A stretch of DNA of 64,000 bases from Rusavskia elegans (Eukaryota > Ascomycota > Lecanoromycetes > Teloschistales > Teloschistaceae): assembly GCA_011316305.1 (NCBI GenBank), contig SAUG01000046.1, positions 1-64,000 of the forward strand, read 5' to 3'. This document shows, one piece after another, positions 10,795-22,776 of this stretch (the stretch's first letter is position 1; each line of letters begins with the position of its first letter). The position numbers were made by a program, and so were the translations under genes. Below the pieces are notes generated by a model. It did not search any database. It was given only the letters and a program-made list of their open reading frames with translations, and was not told the origin of the DNA.

Positions 10795-12433
10795 CTACTC
10801 CAGCCTTCGGATTTTCCCGGTTCTCCTATTCCCCTTGACATCTCTCCCCTCCTCGATGCCCAATATTGCCTCCCTCTTCCTGACCCCGACATCCTTCAAC
10901 CCATCTCGAATCACCCGGCTCTCGATGTTGACTCCTTCTTCTTCGTATGCTTCCATCTTCACACCCACCCTTCCCTCGATCGCCAAGAACAACTGGACAT
11001 CCCTCTGCCCAACCAGCGTGATTGCTTCACCCTTCTTGCCTGCACGTGCCGTTCGTCCCACCCGATGGATGTAATCGTCTGGATTCCGCGGAAGGTCATA
11101 GTTGATGACTAGGTCAACCTCGGGGATGTCAAGACCTCGGCTTGCCACATCCGTGGCTATCAGTATTCGTGCCGCTGCCGCTCGGAATCGTGCGAGGTTG
11201 GAGGTCCGTTCGCTTTGTGGAAGCAATGAATGTAGTGATGTGACCCGATGTTCCAGAGACCTCAGTAGCCGTTCCAGTAGATTCGCTGTCGCAGTTCGAT
11301 TGCAGAAAACAATGACCGCCTTCTTGGCCACGTTGCGATTCGTGAGTAACAGCATATGGAGGTACGCTTCTCGATATGTGAGGGGTACCTGCAGATAGGT
11401 CTGATGCAGACTGGCTGGCACCGCCAAATCAGAGCTGTCCACCTCACACACAAAGATCGGTGGACGATCCTTGGGCCGTGGAAGATTCTTCAATGCCATG
11501 ACCTCGGGAGTGACAGTCGCTGTGAACAGACAAGTCTGCCGTTTATTCGAGGGTGGGAGGACCGAAAGGCATGTCTCGACATCAGGAAGCATACTACCCG
11601 CACCGGACGCTAGCAGTCTGTCCGCTTCATCCAGAACGACGATGCGGGTTCGGCGGAGCCCCTGGATGGTATCTGATCCAGAAGTCTGTATATGGTCGGC
11701 CAACCGACCAGGCGTCGCAATGACAATGTGTGGTCGTTGACCTAGTGCAATGGCTTGTGGTCGCATCTCGGTACCACCAACGACGAGAATTGCTTTAAGA
11801 TCCTGCGATGAAGATATTGCTTTGACTTGCTCGAGTATCTGCAGGGCCAACTCCCTACCCATCATATCAGCGTCCATACTAGTGCTTTGTGTGTTCTGTT
11901 TCCAACCTTGTCGGCGTTAGTATAACTGCAAAGATCCCCATGGGATTCTCTGCCCATGTCTGCAGTATCGGGACCGTGAATGCCACCGTCTTCCCGGACC
12001 CCGTCTTACTGCCTCCAATAACATCCCTCCCCTCCAAGATCTTAGGTATGCATCCCTTCTGGATCCCGGTAGGCCGCGTGATCGCCATGTTGGCCAGCGA
12101 TGTAATAAGCCATGGGGCGGCGCCCAGGGTAGCGAAGCTGAGGCTCCCATCGACTGCCTTGCCATTGCTGATGGTGGGCTTTTTCAACTCACTGGGTCGA
12201 ACATCCCGCGCGGCAGATTTGCTTCGAGGCTTGATCCGCGAGATCGGAGGAAGAAGTCCGGCTTCGGGTTCTGGATTCGTATCTTCGACGTCTGCCTGCG
12301 ATAACCGCCGTCGTTTTCTGCTGCAGTTCCCATTGAATTCTTGGTCGCTCTCATGTTCACTTGACGAAGCATCGGAGTCAGCACTCGTTGATAATGATGT
12401 TGATCGGGAGGTCCTACGCCGTCCAGGGGCCAT
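10795..12433 (-). CDS. DBP8: ATP-dependent RNA helicase Dbp8
   Basis: DEAD-box helicase of the small-subunit processome, needed in yeast for early 18S pre-rRNA cleavages in the nucleolus. Exons: 12433-11907 and 11854-10795 (528 aa). The 52-nt intron sits inside motif Ia: LTPTR is split as AG + G and continues ELALQILEQ. Motifs in order: Q-motif FATLGAAPW with GIQKGC, Walker [35 protein letters not shown] (DEAD), FTATVTP (SAT-like, with T for S), [26 protein letters not shown] and [24 protein letters not shown] and the ATPGRLADH block are typical of Dbp8 rather than Rrp3 or Dbp4. The N-terminal 90 residues are Ser/acidic and basic, as in other fungal copies. The motif III Thr is a mild departure from SAT. 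Confidence 0.88.
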
Positions 12434-12821
12434 GGTGAGCTGATTTGTAGCGAAAATCTCCGAGAAAATCTCCAAGAAACAATTCCAAGCTAGAGATTTC
12501 ACGTTGCGGCTGCTCTTGGCACTTTGAGATACTTACGGAGTACGCCTCGACGTCATCTCGAACTTAGGGCTTTGCAGGGTGCGAATACATATGCGAGTGT
12601 AATTAAGTTGGAAATCAATCAAACAGACTAAATTTCTGCGAGCTCGATTTCGTGTGTTGGTCTCGCTCATACACAGCAATGGAAAGCTATCAGTAACAAA
12701 GTCTCGCCGACTCCTCAAACAACCGATCAAGTAGAAGATCGCAACAGCCCTCACATCAGAAAGCCGTGATCTAGCTTTGATCTATCATAACCCATCCAAT
12801 ATCAGAGCGCACATAACAGAC
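12434..12821. other. Intergenic: Dbp8 upstream, pacC 3' flank
   Basis: Short region between two minus-strand genes. No feature recognised. Confidence 0.5.
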
Positions 12822-14757
12822 CTATGCTCCAACAGGAAGAGCGGGATAGAGCGCTGGCTGCTCCTGCTCATGCTTTACCTCATCCTGCTCGCCGTCACCT
12901 TCGAATTCACCGTTCTCGAGCCGAGCCCGGACCCAGTTCCGGAGATTTTCTACCGTTCGCATGAGCTGAACCCATTCTTCGCTGCTCTCGGCAGACTGCG
13001 CCGTGACCTCGCCAGTATTCGGCGACGCAGTGCCTGTGAGGGCTGGATCAATGTTGGCTGCTGCTGGCCTTTTGTTGGGGTTCGGAGAGCGCGAAGAACG
13101 GGCTTTTGGTGTCGTCGCTCCATCGCTCGTTGTGTCCATGTCGTCCTCGTTGCGTCGCAATGGTTGCCCCCTGTGAAGACGTCCTCCACTATATCGACGA
13201 CGCTGATCGTCGAATTGAGATCCAAGCGTCGAGCTTGACGCGCCAAACACGTTTCCGCCCATGCTCGTCGACGCCCCTCCCGGAAGGTTTGGGTACATTC
13301 CGCCCCTTATGCTAGGGGTATCAGCTTGCATTGCATGCATGGATGACGGTGAGTGCTCGGGGCTATTCGACTCGTATGCGCTCGACGAGGGTGGCGTAAG
13401 GGCAGGTGTTCCCTCGGACATGGACGATGCTGAGTCCACAGCCGCTGTTGCTGATGTCATAATTGCGGTCGACGCCGCTGGCATCTGCGATGGGGGCATG
13501 CCATGGCTTTGGCCTGAATGGTTGCCGAGCTGTATGTACTCGCCAGGCGAATTGCTGACACCAGCCGCAGCGAGATGAGCAGGATGATCGTACAGCGTGT
13601 GTTGCATCTTTTCGAAGACGCTGTCGAAATGGTTCAATTGGGCTTTGGTCCGAAGATTCGGCAAAGGTGGAAGGATATGGTGCGCTGGTCCGTAGCTGGC
13701 GACCTGAGGCCCACCATCATGGTGCATAAGGGGCGCTGGCTGATATCCGTGTGGATCACCACCCACTACGAAAGGTAGGCGGCTGTTTTGGATGGCCATG
13801 AGACGGCTGCCAACGTCGGCGGGGTTTCTTACGTCGAAGCTGTTCTGCTCCACGTCCTGGAATAGATTGTTCAAAGCATTGACGCCCTCCAGGTTGTACG
13901 ATGCATGGTTTCCGATGGCCTCGCCCTGGTTCATTGGATAATAGACTTGGCCGTATCCGTTGGAACCTTGATGAGGAGGAGCGTATCCTTGCTGTGGGTA
14001 GTGGCCATGTTGCGCGTAATGTACCGGACCGTTTGATTGAACTGCGTGTTGCGGGTGATCCCCATAGTAATCTGAGAAGCGCTCACGAATTAGTGACTCT
14101 GTAATTAGGCTGTACCGAACCGAGCATCGCGATGAGCACTCACTTTTGGGTTGATTGTTTGGCAATTGCCCTCCGTTTTGTGGGAAGCGATTACCACCTT
14201 GGTTGTTCATGTTATCTGGACCGCGGAAGAGGACCGAGTCATCTGCATGGGTCTTGACATGCTTCTTGAGGTCTTGAGGGCGTTTGAACGCCTTGCCGCA
14301 GAAGTCACAACGATGCGGCTTCAAGGGGACATGGACGCGAATATGCGAGGTAATGTGGTCACGCTTAACCACGGAGATGTTGCAGTTGGCCCATCCACAC
14401 TTCAGGTTGAGATTGTTGGTGCTCTTGCGACCGATATGAACTTCGCACACGTGGTCCTAGACGAGAGTCAGAGGTGCCAGAAAATGAAGGAAAGAAGTCG
14501 CATACATAGAGGGCTTCGGCACTCTGGGTCCTCTCTCGGCAACCTTGCCAGAGGCACTGGAAGGGGTCATTGCTATTGCTATTGCTGTTGCTGCCGTTGG
14601 AAATGTTGGAAGTCTGCTGCTGCAGATCTGGTGACACAGCGGCAGCAGACTGCAGCTGATCTTGAGCAGATGGCTGCTGCTGTTGCTCAGGCGCAGTAGC
14701 TGGAGGAGGAGGAGGAGGAGGAGGAGCCTCTGGGAGGTCAGTAGAAGAAGAGGCCAT
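12822..14757 (-). CDS. pacC: pH-response transcription factor PacC/Rim101
   Basis: Master regulator of alkaline response. The full-length form is cleaved after ambient-pH signalling, and the truncated form binds GCCARG in target promoters. Exons: 14757-14506, 14456-14144, 14071-12822 (604 aa). Three C2H2 fingers lie at about 68-154: CLWQGC, joined LY + [23 protein letters not shown] with [30 protein letters not shown]. The second and third fingers and the [11 protein letters not shown] linker are near-diagnostic of PacC. C-terminal blocks ([34 protein letters not shown]) also follow the family. Intron 2 (72 nt, 14143-14072) is in frame and stop-free, so read-through would add 24 residues. The N-terminus has runs of Pro and Gln. 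The start is the ATG at 14757, since the frame upstream has only TTG. A dense array of candidate PacC sites precedes it. Confidence 0.95.
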
Positions 14758-14764
14758 TTTCAGG

Positions 14765-15354
14765 CTTGGCAAGAAAACTCCGCCAAGTCTCTTGCTGCCA
14801 AGAAGAAAATGCCCAGAGATACAATGATAGCACTAAAGACTATCGACTTCAAAGCGAGTCTGTGTACAACGCAACGTACAAGAGATACGAGGAATTGTGA
14901 TGACCGAGTATGTGGGAAGAAGAGAAAGAGGAAACAGGTCGCTAGAATCACCTGGAGCAGTAGTTCTGTGAAAGCGCGCTAGTCCCTTTCGAGCTCGGTC
15001 TGTTCAAAGCGCGTCCTTCTGCTATGAATTCGTACCCGAGCAACCGCACAGCTATGGACGGCATAGCCTTCTCTCACAGGCTAAACGGCACAGATGCACC
15101 TCGGTAGTTCTCTATGCCACTATTCTTCTCGCTTTCATCGTCAGCAGCCATTTGCTCTCTTGAAGTCTTGAAGATCCAGTGACATGCCAAGACGCCAAGA
15201 GCCTTGGCGAGTGCTTGGCGAAACTTGGCACTTGGCATCCCGCCTCAGTCCGCCCCTTTATGCGCAGCTCCTTCTGCACTCCGCTGAATATCACCAAGAC
15301 TTTCCGGGTGGGCCAAGAGGCCAAGCATGATCATTACGAATTTACGATGCCAAG
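14765..15354. promoter_or_regulatory. Array of twelve GCCAAG (PacC-core) hexamers upstream of pacC
   Basis: The hexamer GCCAAG, the Ala form of the established PacC core GCCARG, occurs on either strand at 14765-14770, 14782-14787, 14797-14802, 15186-15191, 15194-15199, 15203-15208, 15214-15219, 15224-15229, 15231-15236, 15312-15317, 15320-15325 and 15349-15354. Six copies fall within 51 bp (15186-15236), with the first two on the plus strand and the next four inverted, spaced 7-11 bp. Chance would give about 0.3 copies in 590 bp. The array lies 8 to about 600 bp upstream of the pacC ATG. A. nidulans pacC is itself raised in alkaline conditions, so direct autoregulation is the natural reading. 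Occupancy is inferred. Confidence 0.75.
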
Positions 15355-16016
15355 TATGGCAGTGCCATTCGCTGGCGCATAGTGGGTAAGATCGCTTGTA
15401 TGACGTTGTTGGTCAATACCTCGATTCTTTTGCCCCAGCCCGTCGCGAAAGGGGGCGCAAAGCAGTCGACACCTCGATATAGGATTTGGTGCTAACGATT
15501 ACTTGAATATCACTGTTCAGCTGCTACAAGCCTGGGTTTAATAGCAACGACACGTAGTACGAGTATCAGTGACAGTTGCTTGTGTGGTCCACGATGTGAT
15601 TGTGTCCGACACTACAAGTCTCCCTCCTACGAGGTACTGGTTGTCTCCTGCCGCCTCATCATCTAATGTCTGGAGGGAATTGGGGAATTGTTCATCCTTT
15701 ATGAGAGGCTTCCTGCACATCGAGGTGTCGATGTTGTATCGTTCGTCAGAACAGGAATGGGCTGTCAGTGCTTAAAGTGCTAGATCACCAGCTTGGGTCA
15801 CAAAACTGGACGACCTGACAAGCCGAGATCATGCTGTTGTTCATGATTTCGATAGCAACCTCGATAAGTACCCCCAAACCGTCTATATACAGTATATACC
15901 GTTATGTCACCACCAAGGGAGCTTGCCACATGACTTACCAACTCTGTTCAAAGAAGTGATGCTTTGATAACTGCTGCAAACGCCCGTTCACCGTTCCTTC
16001 GTATGAGCTGAGGCTG
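15355..16016. other. Distal pacC upstream region / 3' flank of Zn2Cys6 gene
   Basis: I see no further GCCAAG copies and no gene. A run of short TATATAC-type steps occurs near 15885-15900. Confidence 0.5.
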
Positions 16017-19000
16017 TTACTGTCGAAATCCTTGGTCTGTCCAGGCGCCGCTCCAATCCTCTCCAAACATTGAATCCCAACCCGAGCCCGTAGGGAGTCC
16101 GCCATAACGTCCTGCTTCCGGCCCTTGGCTCCATCCTTGGTTGCCATCCATACCGATAGCGTCGCCACCAGCATGGCTTGCGTTTAAGTTAGGAGAACTC
16201 TCCATCATGGGATCTGATGGCAGAGGTCCAAAAAAAGGGGCGCTGATACCGTTGTAACCTTCGCCAGTCCCAAGATTATTAAACAACTGCATATTATAAG
16301 ATTGGCCCTGATCACCGCCATGGAGAGATTCGAGAGTCGACATAGGTTGATTGGGATAAGCGAACGGATCGTTGGACGGGAACATCATCGTCGATAGATC
16401 TGGGAAGTCGCCCCTTCCGATTGCCAGTTGGGGCGAAAAACTGGGCTGCGTTGCACTGAGAGGCATACTTCCCATGGGACTCAGATCTTGCTTAAAGCCA
16501 GTCGTGGTGGTAGAGTTTAGATCAGTTGGAGTAAACGCTTGCTGTGGTCTTTGACGAAAGGGGGACTGAACATTCAGAATTGGTTGATCAGGATATGGTG
16601 TATTATTACGAGACCCGGAAGCACCTGTCCAGTCCAGGTTCTCCGCCGCGGACGAGCCGATCGGACCTTGCCCGTTGCCATTGTTTGCTCCGGCATTCGT
16701 ATCAGTCTTGGCTTCGGCATGATTGGAGCTCTTCGAAGGTGCCGGCCGCTTTTTCTGTGATACTAAAACCAGCCGACCCGATTTGAGTGCTTCAGGAAGC
16801 TGTTCGAAAAGCTCCTTGATACATGCTTAGTTGCTGGCATGTTGTTCTAGAGAAGTATACTCACTGCTAGATATTGGGATGAGCGATCCGCTGCCATACT
16901 CCTTGGCGCAAGACCAGCCAGTGTATCTTTGCCTTCACGGGCATCTCGAAGGATCTCGTGACTTGCTGCATTACGGGGGTTCTCGATGACATAGAACACT
17001 AAAGACAAAACCGCGAAGAAAGTGGTGTACATGGCAAACCAGTATGCCCCAGTAAGCAACCCGTTTCTTTTCATTTCAGACGTGATGTGGACGATATTAC
17101 GAGAAACGCTGACGCACGCTGCTGCACAAGCATAGGAGCGTTTATCCACCGACCTGGCCTGGGTCGATTGCGAAGCGTAATGCAGGAAGGGCCGATAAAG
17201 GATCATCTGGATGTGTCCGTACGACAGACGGAGAAGCTGCTGGACCCTTCGAGCTGATCAATATTGAATGATTGTAATATTCTTTGAAGTCTCACCTGAT
17301 GAGCTCTGGAGGCGCTTCGCCGCCCTGGCGAAGGGCCATAGGTAGATCCTCCATCCATTTCTGCATATCCTGCTCAACTTCCCGTATCTTCGAGTGACTG
17401 ACAACGTATGCATGTTTTGATCTGCTGCGCATTGTATGCAAAGGGTAGACATATCTTATAGTTTTCGCAAGCAGGGCTACCAATCTTACATGCGCGTTGA
17501 ACGCTGCGACGACCGGGGTTTTCCCAGTTTGCATAGGTAGCACTTCTTGCTCTGTGATACAATCGTCGTCGACCTCCAAGGGTAATTCTTGGTCGATATC
17601 TTTGTTATCAAGGCAGATCGGTAGCCCAAGGAGTGCGCCTTACTTTCTCAGCGAAAGATAGAGACCCAAACAACGAAGCATTGAGACTGACCAACGTAAA
17701 TGTCCTGATTACGAATCACCCAAAAGATCCGTTTCCTGGTCTCCTGCTCTATTGGCGAGAATTGATTTGGAATTGAACGGTGAAGGCCCATGCGGAGCGC
17801 AGATCTCAATGCAATGCCAATGTGCGAGTAGCAGGTACTGAGTTTTGAAGATGCCTGAAGGAACATGATCATGATCAATAAGGCTTGTAATGAGCTGAGA
17901 TCACGGCAATCCGTAACATCCATTAATTGCCGCGCTACCTGAAACCAATTGAATCTATATGCGCATTAGTTGACCGGACTGGTTCATCAGCAGGTACGAT
18001 AAATACCCTAGATCGATTGCGCTTTCATAGCCATAGCTCTGCAGCATACTTGCCTCTGCTGTTGCGAAAAGACAGCCCAATGCGATAACCGAGTACAACA
18101 ATGGTAAGAACTTCTCGTCTGACGTCTCGTACGATGCTCGAGGGGTGTCATATATTCGATCAAACATGTTGTAGAACGTCGGCTTATGTACAAAGGGGAA
18201 AAGAGCGGCTGCATCGTTCAACGCATAGCTACAGAGCTTTCGGGCACAAGACTTGGCTGGAAGATCCTGTGCATTAATCTTGCTTGAGTCCATTGGAGAG
18301 CCACTGGTGGATTTAGGTGACATCAAGCGCCCAGAAATGGTAGATGATTTTGTGAAAGGAAGACCCGTATCCTCGAATTTGGCTAGCAGGTCCCCAAACT
18401 GCTCGCGCATCCGGCGCAAGAAGATCATGCCGGAAGACTGTCCGCAGAAATCCCAGTGACCTTGGTCATCAAGATGCAACGAACCAGCCTCAAGTACCAT
18501 GGACTCCAGGAGAGAGTCCTTCTGCGCCTCGGTAGCGGTAAGACCGTTGGTGGACTGTATCGCTAAACCTTCCTGGACTCCATTGGTGGAAGACTCCTCT
18601 TCTTGCTTTATAGGAACATGCATTCGCTGAGGCATCATAGCATCGTACTTGGGGTCATCCAGATTGACATCGGGCAGCACAGTTTTGAGCAAGGACTCGG
18701 CCTTCGCGAGACGGTTCTCAAGTGCCTCGACATACCGAGGAGCTGGGTTCCGACGACGGTTGGAAGGCTGATCATAGGTACAGTCTGCGCATATACATCA
18801 GCCGTCATGTGAATGGCTCGCTCGGTCTGGAGACCACACAATAGACTGACCGTAACTATAAACTGTACAGTGAGTGCAGGGCTGTTTGCCATCACACTTG
18901 ATTTTCTTTCTTCTACACTCGTCGCATGCTCTGGTCACCCGCCTTCGCTTCTGAGTCGTGGTTGGCGCCTTGGGACTTTCTGACTGATTCGGTGCCAGAT

Positions 19001-19130
19001 CGGTCCCAGTACCGGACTGGTCATTGTGCGACTGTTGGGAGGTAGTTCGGCGACCACCGTGAGATTCGAAAGGTTCGTCGTCGGAAACGTCAACGGATGA
19101 AGTACCGGGACTTGTAGGTAATTCGCCCAT
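16017..19130 (-). CDS. Zn2Cys6 transcription factor with fungal_trans domain
   Basis: Binuclear zinc-cluster activator. Six exons: 19130-18851, 18784-18007, 17954-17692, 17638-17296, 17246-16865, 16814-16017 (947 aa), with five introns of 49-66 nt. The zinc cluster is at about 69-95 ([17 protein letters not shown]…[20 protein letters not shown]). Intron 1 splits the codon before its last Cys. A coiled dimerisation segment follows ([21 protein letters not shown]). The middle homology region spans exons 2-5 ([72 protein letters not shown]). The C-terminus is glycine/serine-rich and ends [19 protein letters not shown], a likely acidic-aromatic activation segment. The cluster type with QPSNRRRNP recalls the sugar-response regulators COL-26/BglR/RgtA, but this is from memory and tentative. 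The C-terminal end faces the pacC promoter. Confidence 0.85.
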
Positions 19131-19952
19131 GTCGTATATGGTTGAGACCCGGCACTTCCCCCAAAGACGCAAGTACGGGAACTGACCCAACACAAAAGGT
19201 CATCATTCTCGGGGATAGTTGAATCTGCGGTGTATCAACGATGTCGAGATGACGTGGTCCTGCTATTTTGGAATGCTGACATCGAGGGTGTTACCGGGCG
19301 GAATTAAGTCCGACGGCCCCCTGGCTAGACTCTCTTGGCATTGCAATCGAATGTTCGGGCTCCCAATAGCCCCGCACCCCTAGCCCGCACTCTAGCACGC
19401 CCGTAGCACGCCCAGCACCCGCCCTACCCCAGAAAGGGCGAGCCCTAGGACCGCCCGGCCGAGGTACATCAAAATGGGTAGGTTCTACACCAAAAATATG
19501 TACCTCGAGTATGCGGTTTTATACCAAGACCCCTATATACTGTAGCTCCGCATCAGCACGGCCCTTGCCTTATCGGATGCTAGCACCCGCACCCGCCCAA
19601 TCAGAGTGCCCTGCCGCACCGCACCCGCCTTAGTGCCTGGGCGGGGCGTGCTGGGCGGTTGGGAGCACTGTTCCTTCATATTTATTTGCCACTGTACCCA
19701 AACCAAATCTCGAGGAGCGGAACTTTTAATCACCGAAGTTAGGCGTGATATAGTTTCGTACCGGAGAGGTGAAGGCTCCTAGAGGTTCCCTGTACTGAGT
19801 TTCTGCAACAACGATACTCGTATGTTCACAAGTCTCGAATGAGTAATAATTGGGGGTATCTTTGATCTTTGCGGTCCAAGTCTATGCTACTATGGACCAA
19901 AAAGGCTTCCAAGCCCTCCAGTGCCCTTCTTGAGCTTGCATATGACACATCA
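19131..19952. other. Intergenic with GC-rich inverted-repeat segment
   Basis: This holds the upstream region of the Zn2Cys6 gene and the 3' flank of the transporter gene. The middle is an unusual cytosine-rich block, listed separately. Confidence 0.5.
19359..19666. repeat. GC-rich segment with imperfect terminal inverted repeats (possible MITE)
   Basis: About 308 bp start with gctcccaa and end with its complement ttgggagc. Inside, both ends carry GCACGCCCAGCACC/CCCGCCC-type blocks in opposite orientation (19406-19424 versus 19640-19658). An inner hairpin pairs cgaggtacat (19460-19469) with atgtacctcg (19498-19507). The composition contrasts sharply with its flanks. The right terminus read inward as CAGTGCTCCC would suit an hAT end, but the left end is diverged and no target duplication is evident. 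Confidence 0.4.
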
Positions 19953-22343
19953 TTACCGAGCGCTCCGGCTCTGGCTTCTATGGCTGAGTCCTTCACCACC
20001 CCTTTGTTGTTGTTGCTGCAGCTCATAGTTGTCCCCACCTGCCGACTTGCCGGCCGCCTCCCCTCGTTCGGTCGAATCATCTTCGTCTCGTCTTTCTGAA
20101 GACCCAGGTCGTTCATTACCATTCGTGCCCCCATGCAGACCGCTGACCTCCTCCCCGTAGTTCCCACCGACACTTTCCATTGTAAAAGGTGACGCTGTCG
20201 GAGCATCCAGAATGGAGAGCTCCTCTCGGGTGAAATACTTTGGTAACAGGAAAGTACGTACAGGGATCAGCAGGAGGATGATGACGGGGAATCCAATTGC
20301 TGCGATTGTTTGCGTGATTGCGAATGTTGCACCGAAGCCGAAAAGTTCGAGCGCGACAAAGTACCAGATCGCCCCTTTACGCTGCACTCTCGACAGTGGG
20401 TGGGAGGCTGCAGTCAAAGATCGGTCCTTAGCAAGGTACACCATCTTTGAAGTAATGCCGTTCCCCTCGAGAGCTTGAACTCCCATGACGAAGAACAAGC
20501 CTGCGAGGACCCCCTGTGGGATTAGATGCAAAACAATCAGTAGAGGTCCCGACATGGTCCCGAGTGTGAGAAGTCCCTGTGCAAGATTGGAGACACGCTG
20601 TTCGACGACATGGTCGACCAATCGCGTGGTATGACCTTTCTCAACCCCAGTCTCGGATTCGTCCGTCACCTGCCGTGTCACACAGAGAGAGTTGGTATGA
20701 AATGGTGCTTGAGGGATGAGGCCGTTGGGAAACGGAATTCCCAGTAGTCCTTAGGAATCATCAGTCTCGCACCGTAAGGGATTGTATGGAAGAAATGCCT
20801 GCTACTCCCGTGGTCAACCCAAGTAAAAATATATCCCAATGAAAACCTGCCGGTTTTCGCAACGGAAATTCAGTGCCCTGTGCAATGAGCGCCGAAACTA
20901 TGCAAATTTGTTATTCTTCCGCGTGACGCCGACTACCATCGAGTGGCCATTCGAACAGGGGACGCCTACCATTATGATCAAAGTAGAAAAGTATCGTCAG
21001 AAGTATTGCGAATGGTATGGCAATGAAGACATCGCCTACATCTATGTTCCAAAAGTGGATGAACCAGCCACGATCCTGGGTGGGAAAGAAGGCTTTGGTT
21101 GTCGGCAGGGTCTCGAGCTCGACAACTTGCATTCGTCCAATGTGGACGAACCCAGTGAAGAAGATTATAGTGAGAGGAGTGCCATAGTCTTCGATGAACT
21201 TCCTCACGTAGCGTTGGAAGAGTGTGCTCCCACCGATAACACCACACAGGTAAGCTGCACCCAGGACCAGAAGAGCCACGGTGATGGAAAGATATGCAGC
21301 TGGTTCTCCGCTTGTCCACTGCCTTGTAAGAACTTGAACGCCTTTTTGTAGGTAGATGAACGCCACATAGAAGCCAAAGATATCGCAGCTGAAACGGGTG
21401 ACGTAGGTGACTCCGTTACAAGCGTTAGTGATGGCTAACACCCAGTGCATAACCATTGACCATCTGTAGTTCCATCAGCGTCGATTGAAGATGGGCGGGG
21501 CATCCCTTGGTTAGGTAGGCATACAGTCCGATCCAGCACATGAAAGCAAAATAATTGGTCCCACGCGGTGTGATAATATCATAGACCGTGTAGTTGAAAA
21601 CGGTGATAGGGCCTGGGAGGCGTCAATTCATGCTTTGCTTTTTTCACCTTCAAATTCAGAGAATAATTACCAGTGACACCCACGATGACCAGAGGTTGAC
21701 AAGCAAAGATGGAAAAGACGACCGAGCCGAGCACAGATGCAAGTAGGACCTCATTCACGCCGAAGCTACTTGCCGTCTTCGCGAACATGTCGAGAGAGAA
21801 GGCCAGAGCGGGCAAGATGCTGCGGATGGAATTACTATGCTGTAGATGGCAGCCTCTCTCTACTACAAGGCACTGTGATTGGTGATCATAGAACATGCCG
21901 AGGAAATGGATAGCAAGTCAAGGGCTTTTAAACTTGAATAAGATAACAGATGCAAGAAGTAGGGGAAGGCAGGATTGAGGGCTCCAGAACAGCTGAGTAG
22001 GGAGGACTTGCTTTGCGAAATACATGTAGACCGTAGCTGGGACGACACGATAGTCCCAGGCATCTTTCCAATCAGTCCAGTAGTATGGTACACGCCTTTT
22101 GAGATCTTTGGCCATGCCTCTGAACAAATTGATTTTCCACCATGTTGGATCTCGAGTAGCGGACATTTCGCGGCTGAGCGTTTCATCGCTATCTTGATGT
22201 GCTACGGGCAGCAGCGATGAGACAAAAGGAAGACGCGTCTGCCATTGTCTCTTCTCCCTGCCATTGTTCGGCACAGGCACAGTGCTAGACGTAGATGCAG
22301 GATGAATATGAGAAGCCGAAGGCATCGGGTATGGTTCCGCCAT
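19953..22343 (-). CDS. BOR1: Bor1-type anion (borate/bicarbonate) transporter, SLC4 family
   Basis: Plasma-membrane anion transporter of the SLC4/HCO3- family; yeast Bor1 exports borate. Exons: 22343-22012, 21819-21671, 21612-21525, 21463-20970, 20897-20799, 20749-19953 (652 aa). Diagnostic blocks: LFRGMAKDLKRRVPYYWTDW before TM1, FANILPALAFSLDMF, FACQPLVIVGVTGPITVFNY, NACNGVTYVTRFSCDIFGFY, LFYFDHNVSALIAQ and GIPFPNGLIPQAPFHTNSL. The last block is highly conserved in eukaryotic Bor1. Two joins require GC donors: AA|GCAAGT at 22012/22011 and AG|GCATTT at 20799/20798, each with an AG acceptor. They are the only joins I found that restore the conserved FANILPAL and TTGVAGLLGIPFPN segments. About 10-12 membrane spans are expected; the C-terminal tail is hydrophilic and Gln/Ser-rich. 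It lies between pacC and palI. Confidence 0.88.
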
Positions 22344-22776
22344 GGAGCAGCGTAGTTCTTGTCATAGAGGACTGATCAAGGACGAGCGGACTCCCGCCGT
22401 AGGAACACACGAAGCTTATCAGACTGGAAGAAAGCATCGTCATACAATTCGATGTGTGGACCGTTCCCGGCGCCTCGATTGCCACCAGTAAGGTACCTTT
22501 AACCTTAGTGCCACTGTTTTTGGAGATGATGCGGGGCTCTTCCGTCCCGGTACTATAATTTAAAGTAGTTCAGTAGGTCTGGAAAGTTCTAGAAGCGAAG
22601 GAATGCGTGACCATTCAAGCCACCAATCAGGAGAAGCCGAGCGGATATGGATCAACAGCCATGTCGTCAAGACGCACTCTTGCACTCCCGAGTCATTGCC
22701 ACAAATCTGACTCTACTACGGAGGTATCTGCTCGTGTCATCCTCATTGCCTACCCGAACGGTCCTCGTAATTCCAA
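22344..22776. other. Intergenic: transporter promoter, acyltransferase 3' flank
   Basis: No gene or GCCARG site seen in this upstream region of the Bor1-type gene. Confidence 0.5.
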
